A stretch of 5,400 nt of DNA from Acetobacteraceae bacterium (GTDB lineage: Bacteria > Pseudomonadota > Alphaproteobacteria > Acetobacterales > Acetobacteraceae). This document shows, piece by piece, positions 1-5,400 of this stretch. The stretch spans positions 1 through 5,400 of the forward strand of contig CANJSR010000347.1 in the NCBI GenBank assembly GCA_947476855.1. The letters are read 5' to 3'. The notes beneath the pieces were generated by a model. It saw only the letters and a list, made by a program, of their open reading frames with translations, had not been told where the DNA came from and did not search any database. Position numbers and translations under genes: made by a program. Each line of letters begins with the position of its first letter. Position 1 is the stretch's first letter.

Positions 1-406
1 CCTTGATCGTGAAGTCGAATTCGTTGCGGGCGACGAAGTCGATGACGCCGCCGCGTTCCAGGCTTTCCTTCGGCTGGACGGCCACCTTGGCGCCGACGAA
101 GCCGACCTTCAGCGAGGGGTTCGCCTGCTTCAACGCCTCGGCCACCTTCACGTCGGAGGCGAAGGACGGCGTCGAGGTATGGATCACACACAGCTCGTAG
201 TCGCGCGCCTGCCGCGTCACCGCGTCGAGGCCGATCCGCGCCGGCGGGGCGTCGATGAGCTTGCTGCCGGGCACGAGGGCGGCCGGCTGGGCGAGCCAGG
301 TCGGGAACCAGAACGACTTGATCTCCCGCTTCGCCTGGTAGCGCGAGCCGGCGCCGCCATCGAACCCATCGAACGAGGGAGGCTGGAGAAACAGGGTCTT
401 CATCAT
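1..406 (-). CDS. hpnJ: Hopanoid biosynthesis radical SAM protein HpnJ (N-terminal part, cut by window edge)
   Basis: HpnJ is a B12-binding-domain-type radical SAM enzyme. In the known pathway it acts after HpnI and HpnK, converting the glucosamine head group of bacteriohopanetetrol into the cyclitol ether. Only the first 135 residues are present, and the 3' end lies beyond position 1. The N-terminus (MMKTLFLQPPSFDGFDGG, then GSRYQAKREIKSFW and PTWLAQPAAL) closely matches what I know of this family. It is followed by an alternating strand/helix pattern (HTSTPSFASDVKVAEAL, VGFVGAKVAVQP, FVARNEFDFTIK) typical of the cobalamin-binding-like domain. The CxxxCxxC cluster motif should lie outside the window, so catalytic competence cannot be judged. 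Two ATG codons stand in tandem at 406 and 403. The first is chosen because a GAGGGA ribosome binding site lies 12 bases upstream of it. The gene starts 60 bases after the hpnI stop on the same strand, so the two are probably co-transcribed. Confidence 0.93.
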   Translation of the reverse strand, partial: MMKTLFLQPPSFDGFDGGAGSRYQAKREIKSFWFPTWLAQPAALVPGSKLIDAPPARIGLDAVTRQARDYELCVIHTSTPSFASDVKVAEALKQANPSLKVGFVGAKVAVQPKESLERGGVIDFVARNEFDFTIK

Positions 407-418
407 CGCGGGTTCGGT

Positions 419-424
419 TCCCTC
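419..424 (-). promoter_or_regulatory. Ribosome binding site of hpnJ
   Basis: GAGGGA on the minus strand lies 12 bases before the ATG at 406 and 15 before the in-frame ATG at 403. The shorter spacing favours 406, although 12 is already rather long. A small 5-bp hairpin (GACCG/CGGTC, 429-443) sits just upstream in the hpnI-hpnJ gap. It has no T-run and is not a convincing terminator. Confidence 0.5.
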
Positions 425-466
425 GGCAGACCGTCATGCGGTCGGGTGTTCATCAGGCGGCGTCGG

Positions 467-1636
467 CTACGGAGATCGGGGTGGCGCGTCCGCATGCAAC
501 CCCTGGCCGCGCCAGTCCACCCAGGTTCCGGCATGGCTGACCAGCCATACGGCGACAGACAGCGCTTCCCTGGCCGGGAGAAGCCAGACCGGGCAGCGGA
601 ATGCAAGACTATTCAACATCGGGGCCACCGCCCGGTCGATCCCGACGGCCACCAAGGCGCGGACCAGCCAAGCCAACAGGAAAAGCGCTACGCCCCAGCC
701 CGTCGCCAGCATCACCGGCAATGCCCAGACCATCGGATATTGCAGGATCGAGGCCGCGTGGCTGGCCGGCACCAGCGCGCGAATCGTCCGCGCCCAGCGC
801 AGCTCATGTCGGAACAGCGCCCGGATCGAGTCCTCGGGCACCGTGGTCGCCACGATCGTCTCGGCCAGAACGACGCGCAGGCCGAGCGCCCGCACCTTCT
901 GGCCCAGCATATTGTCGTCGGCGAGATGCGGGGCCAGGGCCTGCAAGCCGCCGATCCGGGCCAGCGTCTCCCGCCGGAGCGCCATCGTGGCGCCCAGGCA
1001 GTCCTCCCGCCCCATGCCGCGGGCGAGCAGCGCGCCGGGCAGGAAACCATGGGTGATCTGGGTCGCACCAAGCTGGGCCGGCAAAGCGCTGGTGGCGGGC
1101 AGGCCGGCATAGAGGGTGGTCACCAGCCCGACCCCAGGCCGGTCCAGCGCCTCGGCCAACCGGTGGAGGTAGTCGGGGCGGACATGCAGATCGGAATCCG
1201 CGATCACCAGCACATCGTGTCTGGCGGCCGGGAACATGTTGATGAGGTTGGCGACCTTGCGGTTGCGGCCGTGCTCGGCTGGATCGACGACCAGGGTAAT
1301 GTCGGCCTTGGGGAACCGCGCGCGCAGGCGGTCGACGACCGCGATGGCGGTGTCGGCGGGGTCCTGGACACCGAAGACGATCTGGAAGGCGGGGTAGTCC
1401 TGGCGGAGGACAGACTCGAGCGCCTGTTCCAGGAGGGGTTCGTCGCCGTGGAGGGGTTTGAGGAGGGTGATGGGGGGTGGATACCCCCCTCCCCGGCCCT
1501 CCCCCTCAAGGGGAGAGAGGGAAGGCCAGGCGCGGATGGTGCGGCGGACGGCGAGCCAGCCGGCGATGGCCTGGCCCATGCCGATGCAGGCCAGCAGGGT
1601 GCAGACGATCCCCAGCCAAGTGACGACCTCGGTCAT
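467..1636 (-). CDS. hpnI: Hopanoid biosynthesis glycosyltransferase HpnI
   Basis: HpnI is a membrane-bound family-2/21-type glycosyltransferase related to ceramide glucosyltransferases. It is known to add N-acetylglucosamine from UDP-GlcNAc to bacteriohopanetetrol, before HpnK deacetylation and HpnJ rearrangement. The 389 residues match the usual family length. There is an N-terminal membrane helix (about 5-28) and a GT-A domain opening with PPITLLKPLHGDEP (53-66). Family motifs follow: FGVQDPAD (88-95, D1 region), NRKVANLINM (125-134), the DSD triad (147-149), GATMALRR (215-222), the D3 pair at 240-241 and HELRW (277-281), the equivalent of the (Q/R)xxRW motif. Hydrophobic C-terminal segments span about 296-330 and 345-367. 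Residues about 38-54 (PSLSPLEGEGRGGGYPP) are encoded by a REP-like element and look like an insertion between the anchor and the catalytic domain. The ATG at 1636 has no clear Shine-Dalgarno sequence, so the start is less certain than the family. No terminator separates it from the acyl-CoA genes upstream. Confidence 0.94.
   Translation of the reverse strand: MTEVVTWLGIVCTLLACIGMGQAIAGWLAVRRTIRAWPSLSPLEGEGRGGGYPPPITLLKPLHGDEPLLEQALESVLRQDYPAFQIVFGVQDPADTAIAVVDRLRARFPKADITLVVDPAEHGRNRKVANLINMFPAARHDVLVIADSDLHVRPDYLHRLAEALDRPGVGLVTTLYAGLPATSALPAQLGATQITHGFLPGALLARGMGREDCLGATMALRRETLARIGGLQALAPHLADDNMLGQKVRALGLRVVLAETIVATTVPEDSIRALFRHELRWARTIRALVPASHAASILQYPMVWALPVMLATGWGVALFLLAWLVRALVAVGIDRAVAPMLNSLAFRCPVWLLPAREALSVAVWLVSHAGTWVDWRGQGLHADAPPRSP
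1472..1521. repeat. REP-like double palindrome inside hpnI
   Basis: Two adjacent hairpins are visible. The first is a perfect 7-bp stem, GGGGGGT (1472-1478) with ACCCCCC (1483-1489), closing a four-base loop GGAT. The second pairs CCCTCCCC (1497-1504) with GGGGAGAGAGGG (1510-1521) around CTCAA, four bases being unmatched on the right arm. The motif, read on the minus strand as CCCTCTCTCCCCTTGAGGGG, resembles short dispersed palindromes that I know from many alphaproteobacterial genomes, which when translated give strings like SPLEGEGRGG. Here it lies wholly within the hpnI frame and keeps that frame open. Only one copy is in the window, so its repeat status rests on recognition rather than on copies seen. 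Confidence 0.68.
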
Positions 1637-1735
1637 CGCGGAGCGGCGGCAGGCCTCGGCGCCCTGGCCGGCGGGGTGTCCCCGTGGAAGCCCCCACCGG
1701 CCATCACCCGACCGGACACCGGCCCCGCCGTCCGA

Positions 1736-2509
1736 TCAGCGACCTGTCCAGTTCGGCGGCCGCTTCTCATTGAACGCGCGCAGCCCCTCCTCGGCGTCCT
1801 CGGTCAACGCCAGCGTTCCGATATGGCCTTCCATGAACACCGCCGACTGGTCGAAGGTGAGCTGCTCGGTCACCCGCATCGCATACTTGCCCTTGCGGAT
1901 CGCCGTCGGACTCTTGTCCATCAGGCGTGCCAGCAACCATTCCACCTTGGCGTCCAGTTGATCGGGGGCGACGACATAGTTCAGCAGGCCGAGTTCCAAC
2001 GCCTCGGCCGCTTCGATCGGTTCGCCGGTCAGCGCCATCTCATAAAGTTTCCGCGACGGGATCAGCCGTTGCAGCACCGCCATGATCTGCATCGGGAAGA
2101 CGCCGACCTTCACCTCCGGCATGCCAAACCGGGCGTTGTCGGCGGCGATCGCCATGTCGCACATGCCCAGCAGGCCCAGGCCACCGGCCATCGCGTGCCC
2201 GTTCACCCGCGCGATCAGAGGCAATGTCAGGTCGCGCGCCTGCTTCATCAGCTTCACGAAGGGCAGCCCGACCTTGGAGTAGTCATACTTGAACGACCCC
2301 GCGCTGGCCGACAGATCGGCCCCCGCGCAGAACGCCCGGTTGCCCGCCCCGGTCAGCACCACCACCCGCACCGAGGGATCGTTGCTCGCCTGCGTGAACC
2401 CGGCCGAGATGCCGGACATCACCGCCTCGTTCATCGCGTTGCGGCGTTCTTCCCGGTTGATGGTGATCCACAGCGCCGGCCCGCGCTGCTCGATCAGGAC
2501 CTCGCTCAT
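1736..2509 (-). CDS. Enoyl-CoA hydratase/isomerase family protein (possible methylglutaconyl-CoA-type hydratase)
   Basis: This is a 257-residue crotonase-fold enzyme of normal family length, without a signal peptide and so cytoplasmic. It has the oxyanion-hole segments NRAFCAGADLSA (57-68) and NGHAMAGGLGLLGMCD (103-118), and the second catalytic glutamate region FGMPEVKVGVFP (128-139, Glu132). The first catalytic glutamate of classical hydratases (rat Glu144) appears as Gly112. A GGxGL form with only the second glutamate also occurs in bacterial LiuC-like 3-methylglutaconyl-CoA hydratases, so activity on such a substrate is plausible but unproven. The start at 2509 is firm: GGAGG (2516-2520) lies six bases upstream, and the ATG overlaps the TGA of the lyase gene as ATGA. 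The open frame continues further upstream but only inside the lyase gene. Pairing with an HMG-CoA-lyase homologue suggests consecutive steps (3-methylglutaconyl-CoA to HMG-CoA, then cleavage). A general enoyl-CoA hydratase or isomerase on another acyl-CoA is the alternative. Confidence 0.88.
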   Translation of the reverse strand: MSEVLIEQRGPALWITINREERRNAMNEAVMSGISAGFTQASNDPSVRVVVLTGAGNRAFCAGADLSASAGSFKYDYSKVGLPFVKLMKQARDLTLPLIARVNGHAMAGGLGLLGMCDMAIAADNARFGMPEVKVGVFPMQIMAVLQRLIPSRKLYEMALTGEPIEAAEALELGLLNYVVAPDQLDAKVEWLLARLMDKSPTAIRKGKYAMRVTEQLTFDQSAVFMEGHIGTLALTEDAEEGLRAFNEKRPPNWTGR

Positions 2510-3462
2510 GCGTGGCCTCCATTGCGGAACTTCGACAGGCTGCCGCCATGCATGATCTTGCCGGGCAACGCATGGCCCACGATGTCCTCGGCCATCCGCG
2601 CGCATTCGATCAGGGCATCGAGGTCGATCCCCGTCTCGATCCCCATTTCGTGGCACATGAACACCAGGTCTTCGGTGCAGATATTCCCCGCCGCGCCCTT
2701 GTGGCCCGCGAACGGGCAACCGCCCAGGCCTGCACAGGACGAGTCGAAACTCTCAATCCCCATCTGCAAACCCATCAGAGCATTCGCCATGCCCGTCCCG
2801 CGGGTGTCATGCAGATGCAGGCCCAGCCGCAGATCGGGCCACTTCTCCCGCACCATGCCCACCACGCGTTGCACCTGCGCGGGGCTCGCCCAGCCCACCG
2901 TGTCCGCCAGGCGCACACGGTCCAGCGTCACGCCGAACTCATCAGCGATCGCCAGCAACTCGCCCACGCAGTCCCGCACCGTCTCCGGCGCGATCGACCC
3001 CTCGAAGTTGCAGCCGAACGCGGTCATCACGATCGCGGATTCCACCGGAATGCCACGCTCCCGGAAGAACGCCATCTGCCGCCGCTGCTCATGCAGGGTC
3101 TGCGCGTTGTCCTTGTTGGTGTTGTGCATCGAGAACGTGTTCGACGCGCTCATTTGAATGCCGCCGGTGATGTGCAGAGGCGACTCAACCGCCCGCTCAT
3201 ACCCGCGCAGGTTCAGCGCGATGCCGGTGTAATGAACATCGGGGCGCATACGGATCGCCTGCGCGACCTCCATCGCATCCGCCATGCCCGGCACCCGGCG
3301 CGCGTCGACGAAGGACACGCATTGCACATCGTGCAGGCCGGTATCGGCCAGAGCCTCGCAGAAACGGACCTTGTCCGCGGTGCTGATCGGACCAGCCTCG
3401 ATCTGGAAGCCCTCGCGCGGGCCTTCCTCGTGAATGTCCACCCGTTTCGGCAGATCGCTCAT
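2506..3462 (-). CDS. Hydroxymethylglutaryl-CoA lyase family protein (DRE-TIM metallolyase)
   Basis: The product is 318 residues, close to the usual bacterial HMG-CoA lyase size, and soluble. The known family reaction splits (S)-HMG-CoA into acetoacetate and acetyl-CoA using a divalent metal. Visible motifs are EEGPREGFQ (12-20), SFVDARRVPGMAD (50-62), ADTVG (186-190), the metal-binding HLHDTRGTGMAN (216-227; His216 and His218), and the signature GLGGCPFAGHKGAAGN (245-260) with the catalytic cysteine Cys249 and Asn260, followed by TEDLVFM. Two departures from the human enzyme stand out: the metal-site Asp of the RDG motif is Glu17, and the glutamate before the TSFV stretch is Gln47. It may therefore belong to a subfamily with another 3-hydroxy-3-methylacyl-CoA substrate. 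The start at 3462 is supported by GGAGGG four bases upstream; extending the frame to 3564 would run through the promoter region. It is the first gene of the leftward operon and is translationally coupled to the hydratase gene. Confidence 0.9.
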   Translation of the reverse strand: MSDLPKRVDIHEEGPREGFQIEAGPISTADKVRFCEALADTGLHDVQCVSFVDARRVPGMADAMEVAQAIRMRPDVHYTGIALNLRGYERAVESPLHITGGIQMSASNTFSMHNTNKDNAQTLHEQRRQMAFFRERGIPVESAIVMTAFGCNFEGSIAPETVRDCVGELLAIADEFGVTLDRVRLADTVGWASPAQVQRVVGMVREKWPDLRLGLHLHDTRGTGMANALMGLQMGIESFDSSCAGLGGCPFAGHKGAAGNICTEDLVFMCHEMGIETGIDLDALIECARMAEDIVGHALPGKIMHGGSLSKFRNGGHA

Positions 3463-3466
3463 GGTT

Positions 3467-3472
3467 CCCTCC
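3467..3472 (-). promoter_or_regulatory. Ribosome binding site of the lyase gene
   Basis: GGAGGG on the minus strand, followed by AACC and then the ATG at 3462. It decides this start over longer in-frame extensions reaching to 3564, whose added residues do not look like part of the enzyme. Confidence 0.75.
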
Positions 3473-3557
3473 GTTGCCTCGCGCCGCCCAGGGGCGCCCA
3501 AGGACTGTCTATCGCGCCCGCCGGATGGTGGCGAGTCACGCGCTGTCCGAAGCTGTA

Positions 3558-3586
3558 ATAACACGAATTGTTTGACATATTAACAA
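3558..3586 (-). promoter_or_regulatory. Predicted sigma70-type promoter of the leftward lyase-hydratase operon
   Basis: Read on the minus strand, TTGTTA (3586-3581) and TGTTAT (3563-3558) are separated by exactly 17 bases. This would place transcription start about 90 bases before the lyase ATG. It sits in the only clearly AT-rich stretch of an otherwise GC-rich window. This is a motif reading only; no start site has been mapped. Confidence 0.5.
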
Positions 3587-3587
3587 T
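3567..3587. promoter_or_regulatory. Inverted repeat, candidate operator between divergent genes
   Basis: ATTGTT (3567-3572) and AACAAT (3582-3587) form perfect 6-bp arms around a nine-base centre. The centre-to-centre arm distance of 15 bases suits a dimeric helix-turn-helix regulator better than an RNA hairpin. It overlaps the -35 and spacer of the leftward promoter and the -35 of the rightward one, so a bound protein could control both. No regulator gene is in the window, and short AT-rich arms can arise by chance. Confidence 0.4.
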
Positions 3588-3600
3588 CGAAGCGTAAGGG
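3572..3600 (+). promoter_or_regulatory. Possible promoter of the rightward membrane protein-lipoprotein operon
   Basis: A perfect TTGACA lies at 3572-3577. With 17-base spacing the -10 would be TAAGGG (3595-3600), which is poor, so either the -10 is weak or an activator is needed. Transcription would start about 23 bases before the ATG at 3630. The box overlaps the leftward promoter, so the two polymerases would compete. Confidence 0.35.
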
Positions 3601-3615
3601 TCCGCCGAACCGCAC

Positions 3616-3621
3616 GGGGAA
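3616..3621 (+). promoter_or_regulatory. Ribosome binding site of the 509-residue membrane protein
   Basis: GGGGAA lies eight bases before the ATG at 3630. It is a moderate match with good spacing and supports this start. Confidence 0.5.
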
Positions 3622-3629
3622 ACACCACC

Positions 3630-5159
3630 ATGCCGGACCAAAGCCCGGCGCCATCCGCCACCCAGGACTGGCACGCGACACTCTGGCGCTTGATCGACCT
3701 GCCCCTCCGCATTCTCGCCATCGGCCTCGCCATCATCGCCCTTTTCGGCCTCGCCCAATGGTCGGGCGTCCTCGGCGTGCTGACCCTGGCACCCGACAAC
3801 CCCACCATCATCGCCGCCCTGATCTTCGCCGTCGGCCTCGCGATCCTGGGCTTCCTCTGGTACGTCACCGGACAGGGCTTCAACCTCCTCCGCAGCCCCG
3901 ACATCACCCCCGAACGCCTCTCCGTCATGAAGGAGCTTCCGCTCGGCCTTCCCGAGGGCACCGTGCGGGCCGTCCTGGCGCTGATCGTCGGCATCATCGG
4001 CCTGCCGCTGATCCTGTTCATGCACCCGCTGGGCATCCCCGAGGGCACCACCGCCCTGGTCGCCAACATCATCACCGGCGTCTTCGCCTTCTACTTCGGC
4101 CAGCGCACCGGCGGCGGCGACGCGCGGACCGCCCAGGCGCTGTCCGGCACCATCGGCACCCTGCAGGCCGACAACACCCGCCTGGAAAGCAACAACCGCG
4201 AACTCAACACGGTCAACACCGTGCTCAAGGAAGTCGCCTCCTCCACCCTCGGCCAAAGCGTCGCCACCGAAATCGACCGGATCGAGCGCTATGTGAACCT
4301 GGCCGACACCCAGGCCGGCGTGCTGGGACCCGTCCTGCCGAAAGGCCTGGTGCCCGACGGCCTGGGCACCGCACTGGGCCAGGCGAAAAACGTCGCCGCC
4401 GGGATCAAGGCGCTCAGCCAAGGGGAGCTAACCGCCGATACCCTGGGCAAGCTGACCTCCACCACCGCCAGCCTGCTGGGCGGCTCCGGCCTGACTGGCC
4501 TACTGTCGAAGGCCGGCGGCGCGCTGCTGCCCATCGCCGGCGTGGGCGGGCCGCTGGCCGGGGTCGCCCTGCTGCTCTCGGTCGGCTGGAAGCTGGAATC
4601 CGCGCAGTACCGCCGCTGGCGCGCCCGCATCCTGGCCGCCCCCTGGGACCCGGCGCTGATCGATCCCGGCACCATCACCGCCATCACGGCCGAGACCTGC
4701 CTGCCGCGCTGCCCGATCTTCAACACCGCCTTCGCCCCCTTGAAGGACAGCGCCGGCTTCTACCCGACCCTGATCAACGACGTGCTCGCCGATGACGCGG
4801 TGGAGCGGCTGTGGAAGAAGCACGGCCACGACGCCGCGATGTTCGCCAACGAAGGCGTGCTGCGCGATGGCGTGGCCGAGTTCCGCATGGCCCTGCTGGC
4901 GGACCAGTCCAACCGCGACATCGACGAAGCCCGCATCGCCGCCGCCGCCGCCGCGCTGACCGCCAGCGCCAACCCCGCCTTGCGCCCCGCCGCCGAACCC
5001 AACCCGGCCGAGGTTGCCAAGGCGCTGGACCTGAGCGCACTGCGCCCCGACGTCCCCGAGGACTCGGCGGCCGCCCTGCATGCCCTGGTCATGCTGGTCG
5101 GCACCGCGCGGGAAAAGGGGATAGACCTGCCCAAACTGCTGTCGGAGTTACCGCAATGA
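3630..5159 (+). CDS. Multi-pass inner-membrane protein with coiled-coil and soluble C-terminal domain, function unknown
   Basis: I do not recognise this 509-residue protein. Four hydrophobic helices are visible: about 26-50, 59-79, 112-132 and 141-157. The second pair includes GLPEGTVRAVLALIVGI (106-122) and ends in FAFYFGQR (152-159), a helix pair similar to ones I recall in assorted bacterial membrane proteins of unknown role. Positive charges in the 81-113 loop and after 158 suggest N-in/C-in topology for these four. A polar helical stretch (167-205, e.g. LQADNTRLESNNRELNTVN) looks like a coiled coil for oligomerisation. A Gly/Leu-rich segment (282-320) may be a fifth, weaker membrane or re-entrant helix. 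The C-terminal 190 residues are soluble-looking, with the only two cysteines as CLPRC (357-361), a six-alanine run (437-442) and a Pro/Ala linker (449-460). Its TGA overlaps the ATG of the lipoprotein gene. Codon use is like that of its neighbours, so there is no sign of recent transfer. Anchor or scaffold of an envelope complex is only an inference. Confidence 0.8.
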   Translation: MPDQSPAPSATQDWHATLWRLIDLPLRILAIGLAIIALFGLAQWSGVLGVLTLAPDNPTIIAALIFAVGLAILGFLWYVTGQGFNLLRSPDITPERLSVMKELPLGLPEGTVRAVLALIVGIIGLPLILFMHPLGIPEGTTALVANIITGVFAFYFGQRTGGGDARTAQALSGTIGTLQADNTRLESNNRELNTVNTVLKEVASSTLGQSVATEIDRIERYVNLADTQAGVLGPVLPKGLVPDGLGTALGQAKNVAAGIKALSQGELTADTLGKLTSTTASLLGGSGLTGLLSKAGGALLPIAGVGGPLAGVALLLSVGWKLESAQYRRWRARILAAPWDPALIDPGTITAITAETCLPRCPIFNTAFAPLKDSAGFYPTLINDVLADDAVERLWKKHGHDAAMFANEGVLRDGVAEFRMALLADQSNRDIDEARIAAAAAALTASANPALRPAAEPNPAEVAKALDLSALRPDVPEDSAAALHALVMLVGTAREKGIDLPKLLSELPQ

Positions 5160-5400
5160 AGGCCCTGCTGTTGCTCGTCTTGGTCGTGGCCTGCGACCAG
5201 GCCAACCAGACCGCCGCCGGCATCATCGGCGACGACGTCGCCCGCCAGACCTCAGCCTATCAGCGCGCAACCGACGCCCGCGACTGGCGCGCCATCGCCG
5301 ACGAACCCGTCGTGGATTGCGCCAAGGAACCCGAGGCCTGCGGCAAGCTGCATGGCATGCGCGCCAATGCCTGCCTGACCCTGGCGATGGAACGGCGCAC
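5156..5400 (+). CDS. Putative small lipoprotein (N-terminal part, runs off window edge)
   Basis: The ATG at 5156 overlaps the TGA of the upstream membrane protein (ATGA), with GGAG at 5144-5147 eight bases upstream, so translational coupling is likely. The visible 81 residues begin MKALLLLVLVVAC, a short lipoprotein signal peptide whose lipobox-like VVAC would make Cys13 the lipidated residue. Asp follows at +2, which in enterobacteria signals retention in the inner membrane. The mature part is polar and helical (QTAAGIIGDDVARQTSAYQR, DARDWRAIAD) and contains three further cysteines in DCAKEPEACGKLHGMRANAC, which could form disulfides in the periplasm. I recognise no family. The signal peptide is unusually short (12 residues before Cys), so a plain membrane anchor is an alternative. 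The reading frame is open to the window end. Confidence 0.7.
   Translation, partial: MKALLLLVLVVACDQANQTAAGIIGDDVARQTSAYQRATDARDWRAIADEPVVDCAKEPEACGKLHGMRANACLTLAMERR

Noticed and set aside
1453..1480. G-rich run as a possible G-quadruplex
   Set aside because: Only three G-runs of three or more are present, the last being continuous with the REP-like hairpin. The left part encodes the conserved LLKPL region of HpnI, so coding constraint and GC content explain it.
1672..1684. Hairpin between the hydratase gene and hpnI as a terminator
   Set aside because: The 5-bp stem with a three-base loop is short and no T-run follows on the transcribed strand.
2510..2719. A longer hydratase starting at 2719
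   Set aside because: The extra 70 residues lie within the lyase coding sequence and do not resemble crotonases. GGAGG and the ATGA overlap fix the start at 2509.
179..3157. A 992-codon open frame on the plus strand
   Set aside because: It runs antisense across hpnI, the hydratase gene and most of the lyase gene, all of which have clear family motifs. Its translation is Arg/Gln/His/Pro/Gly-rich with no recognisable domain. Long antisense frames are expected in GC-rich DNA.
3459..4421. A 320-codon open frame on the minus strand
   Set aside because: It is antisense to the 509-residue membrane protein and crosses the divergent promoter region. Its Gly/Asp/Glu-rich translation is typical of a shadow frame. 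The plus-strand frame has coherent membrane helices and a ribosome binding site.
3758..4795. A 345-codon plus-strand frame inside the membrane protein gene
   Set aside because: The product is extremely Arg/His/Pro-rich, as expected from an off-frame reading of GC-rich codons, and it overlaps a better supported gene entirely.
4938..4955. GCC triplet run as a microsatellite
   Set aside because: It is six alanine codons (five GCC and one GCG) in an Ala-rich helix of the membrane protein. Too short to be notable in GC-rich DNA.

Overview
The window is GC-rich bacterial chromosomal DNA, dense in genes and without RNA genes, CRISPR arrays or recognisable transposases. The hopanoid genes hpnI and hpnJ, the strong GC bias at third codon positions, and a palindromic repeat of a kind scattered through alphaproteobacterial genomes suggest a hopanoid-making alphaproteobacterium, perhaps of the Acetobacteraceae/Rhodospirillales. 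The taxonomic placement is an inference and no species can be named.

Left part, positions 1-3462, minus strand. Four genes read right to left. First is an HMG-CoA-lyase-family gene, then a crotonase-family enoyl-CoA hydratase gene that overlaps it by four bases (ATGA). After a 99-base gap comes hpnI, a membrane glycosyltransferase, and then the 5' part of hpnJ, a radical SAM enzyme cut by the left edge. The first two genes look like the last steps of leucine or branched acyl-CoA breakdown (3-methylglutaconyl-CoA to HMG-CoA to acetoacetate and acetyl-CoA), although both have active-site differences from the textbook enzymes. The hpn genes extend and modify the side chain of bacteriohopanetetrol. 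hpnI carries a REP-like double-hairpin element inside its reading frame.

Divergent intergenic region, positions 3463-3629. It holds an AT-rich island with a sigma70-like promoter facing left, a weaker one facing right, and a perfect 6-bp inverted repeat overlapping both. This is a plausible shared operator.

Right part, positions 3630-5400, plus strand. A 509-residue membrane protein that I do not recognise (four N-terminal membrane helices, a helical probable coiled coil, a Gly-rich hydrophobic segment and a soluble C-terminal domain) overlaps by four bases a small predicted lipoprotein that runs off the right edge. This translationally coupled pair of unknown function is the most likely place for something undescribed. 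The sequence shows envelope location and co-expression but not the job.
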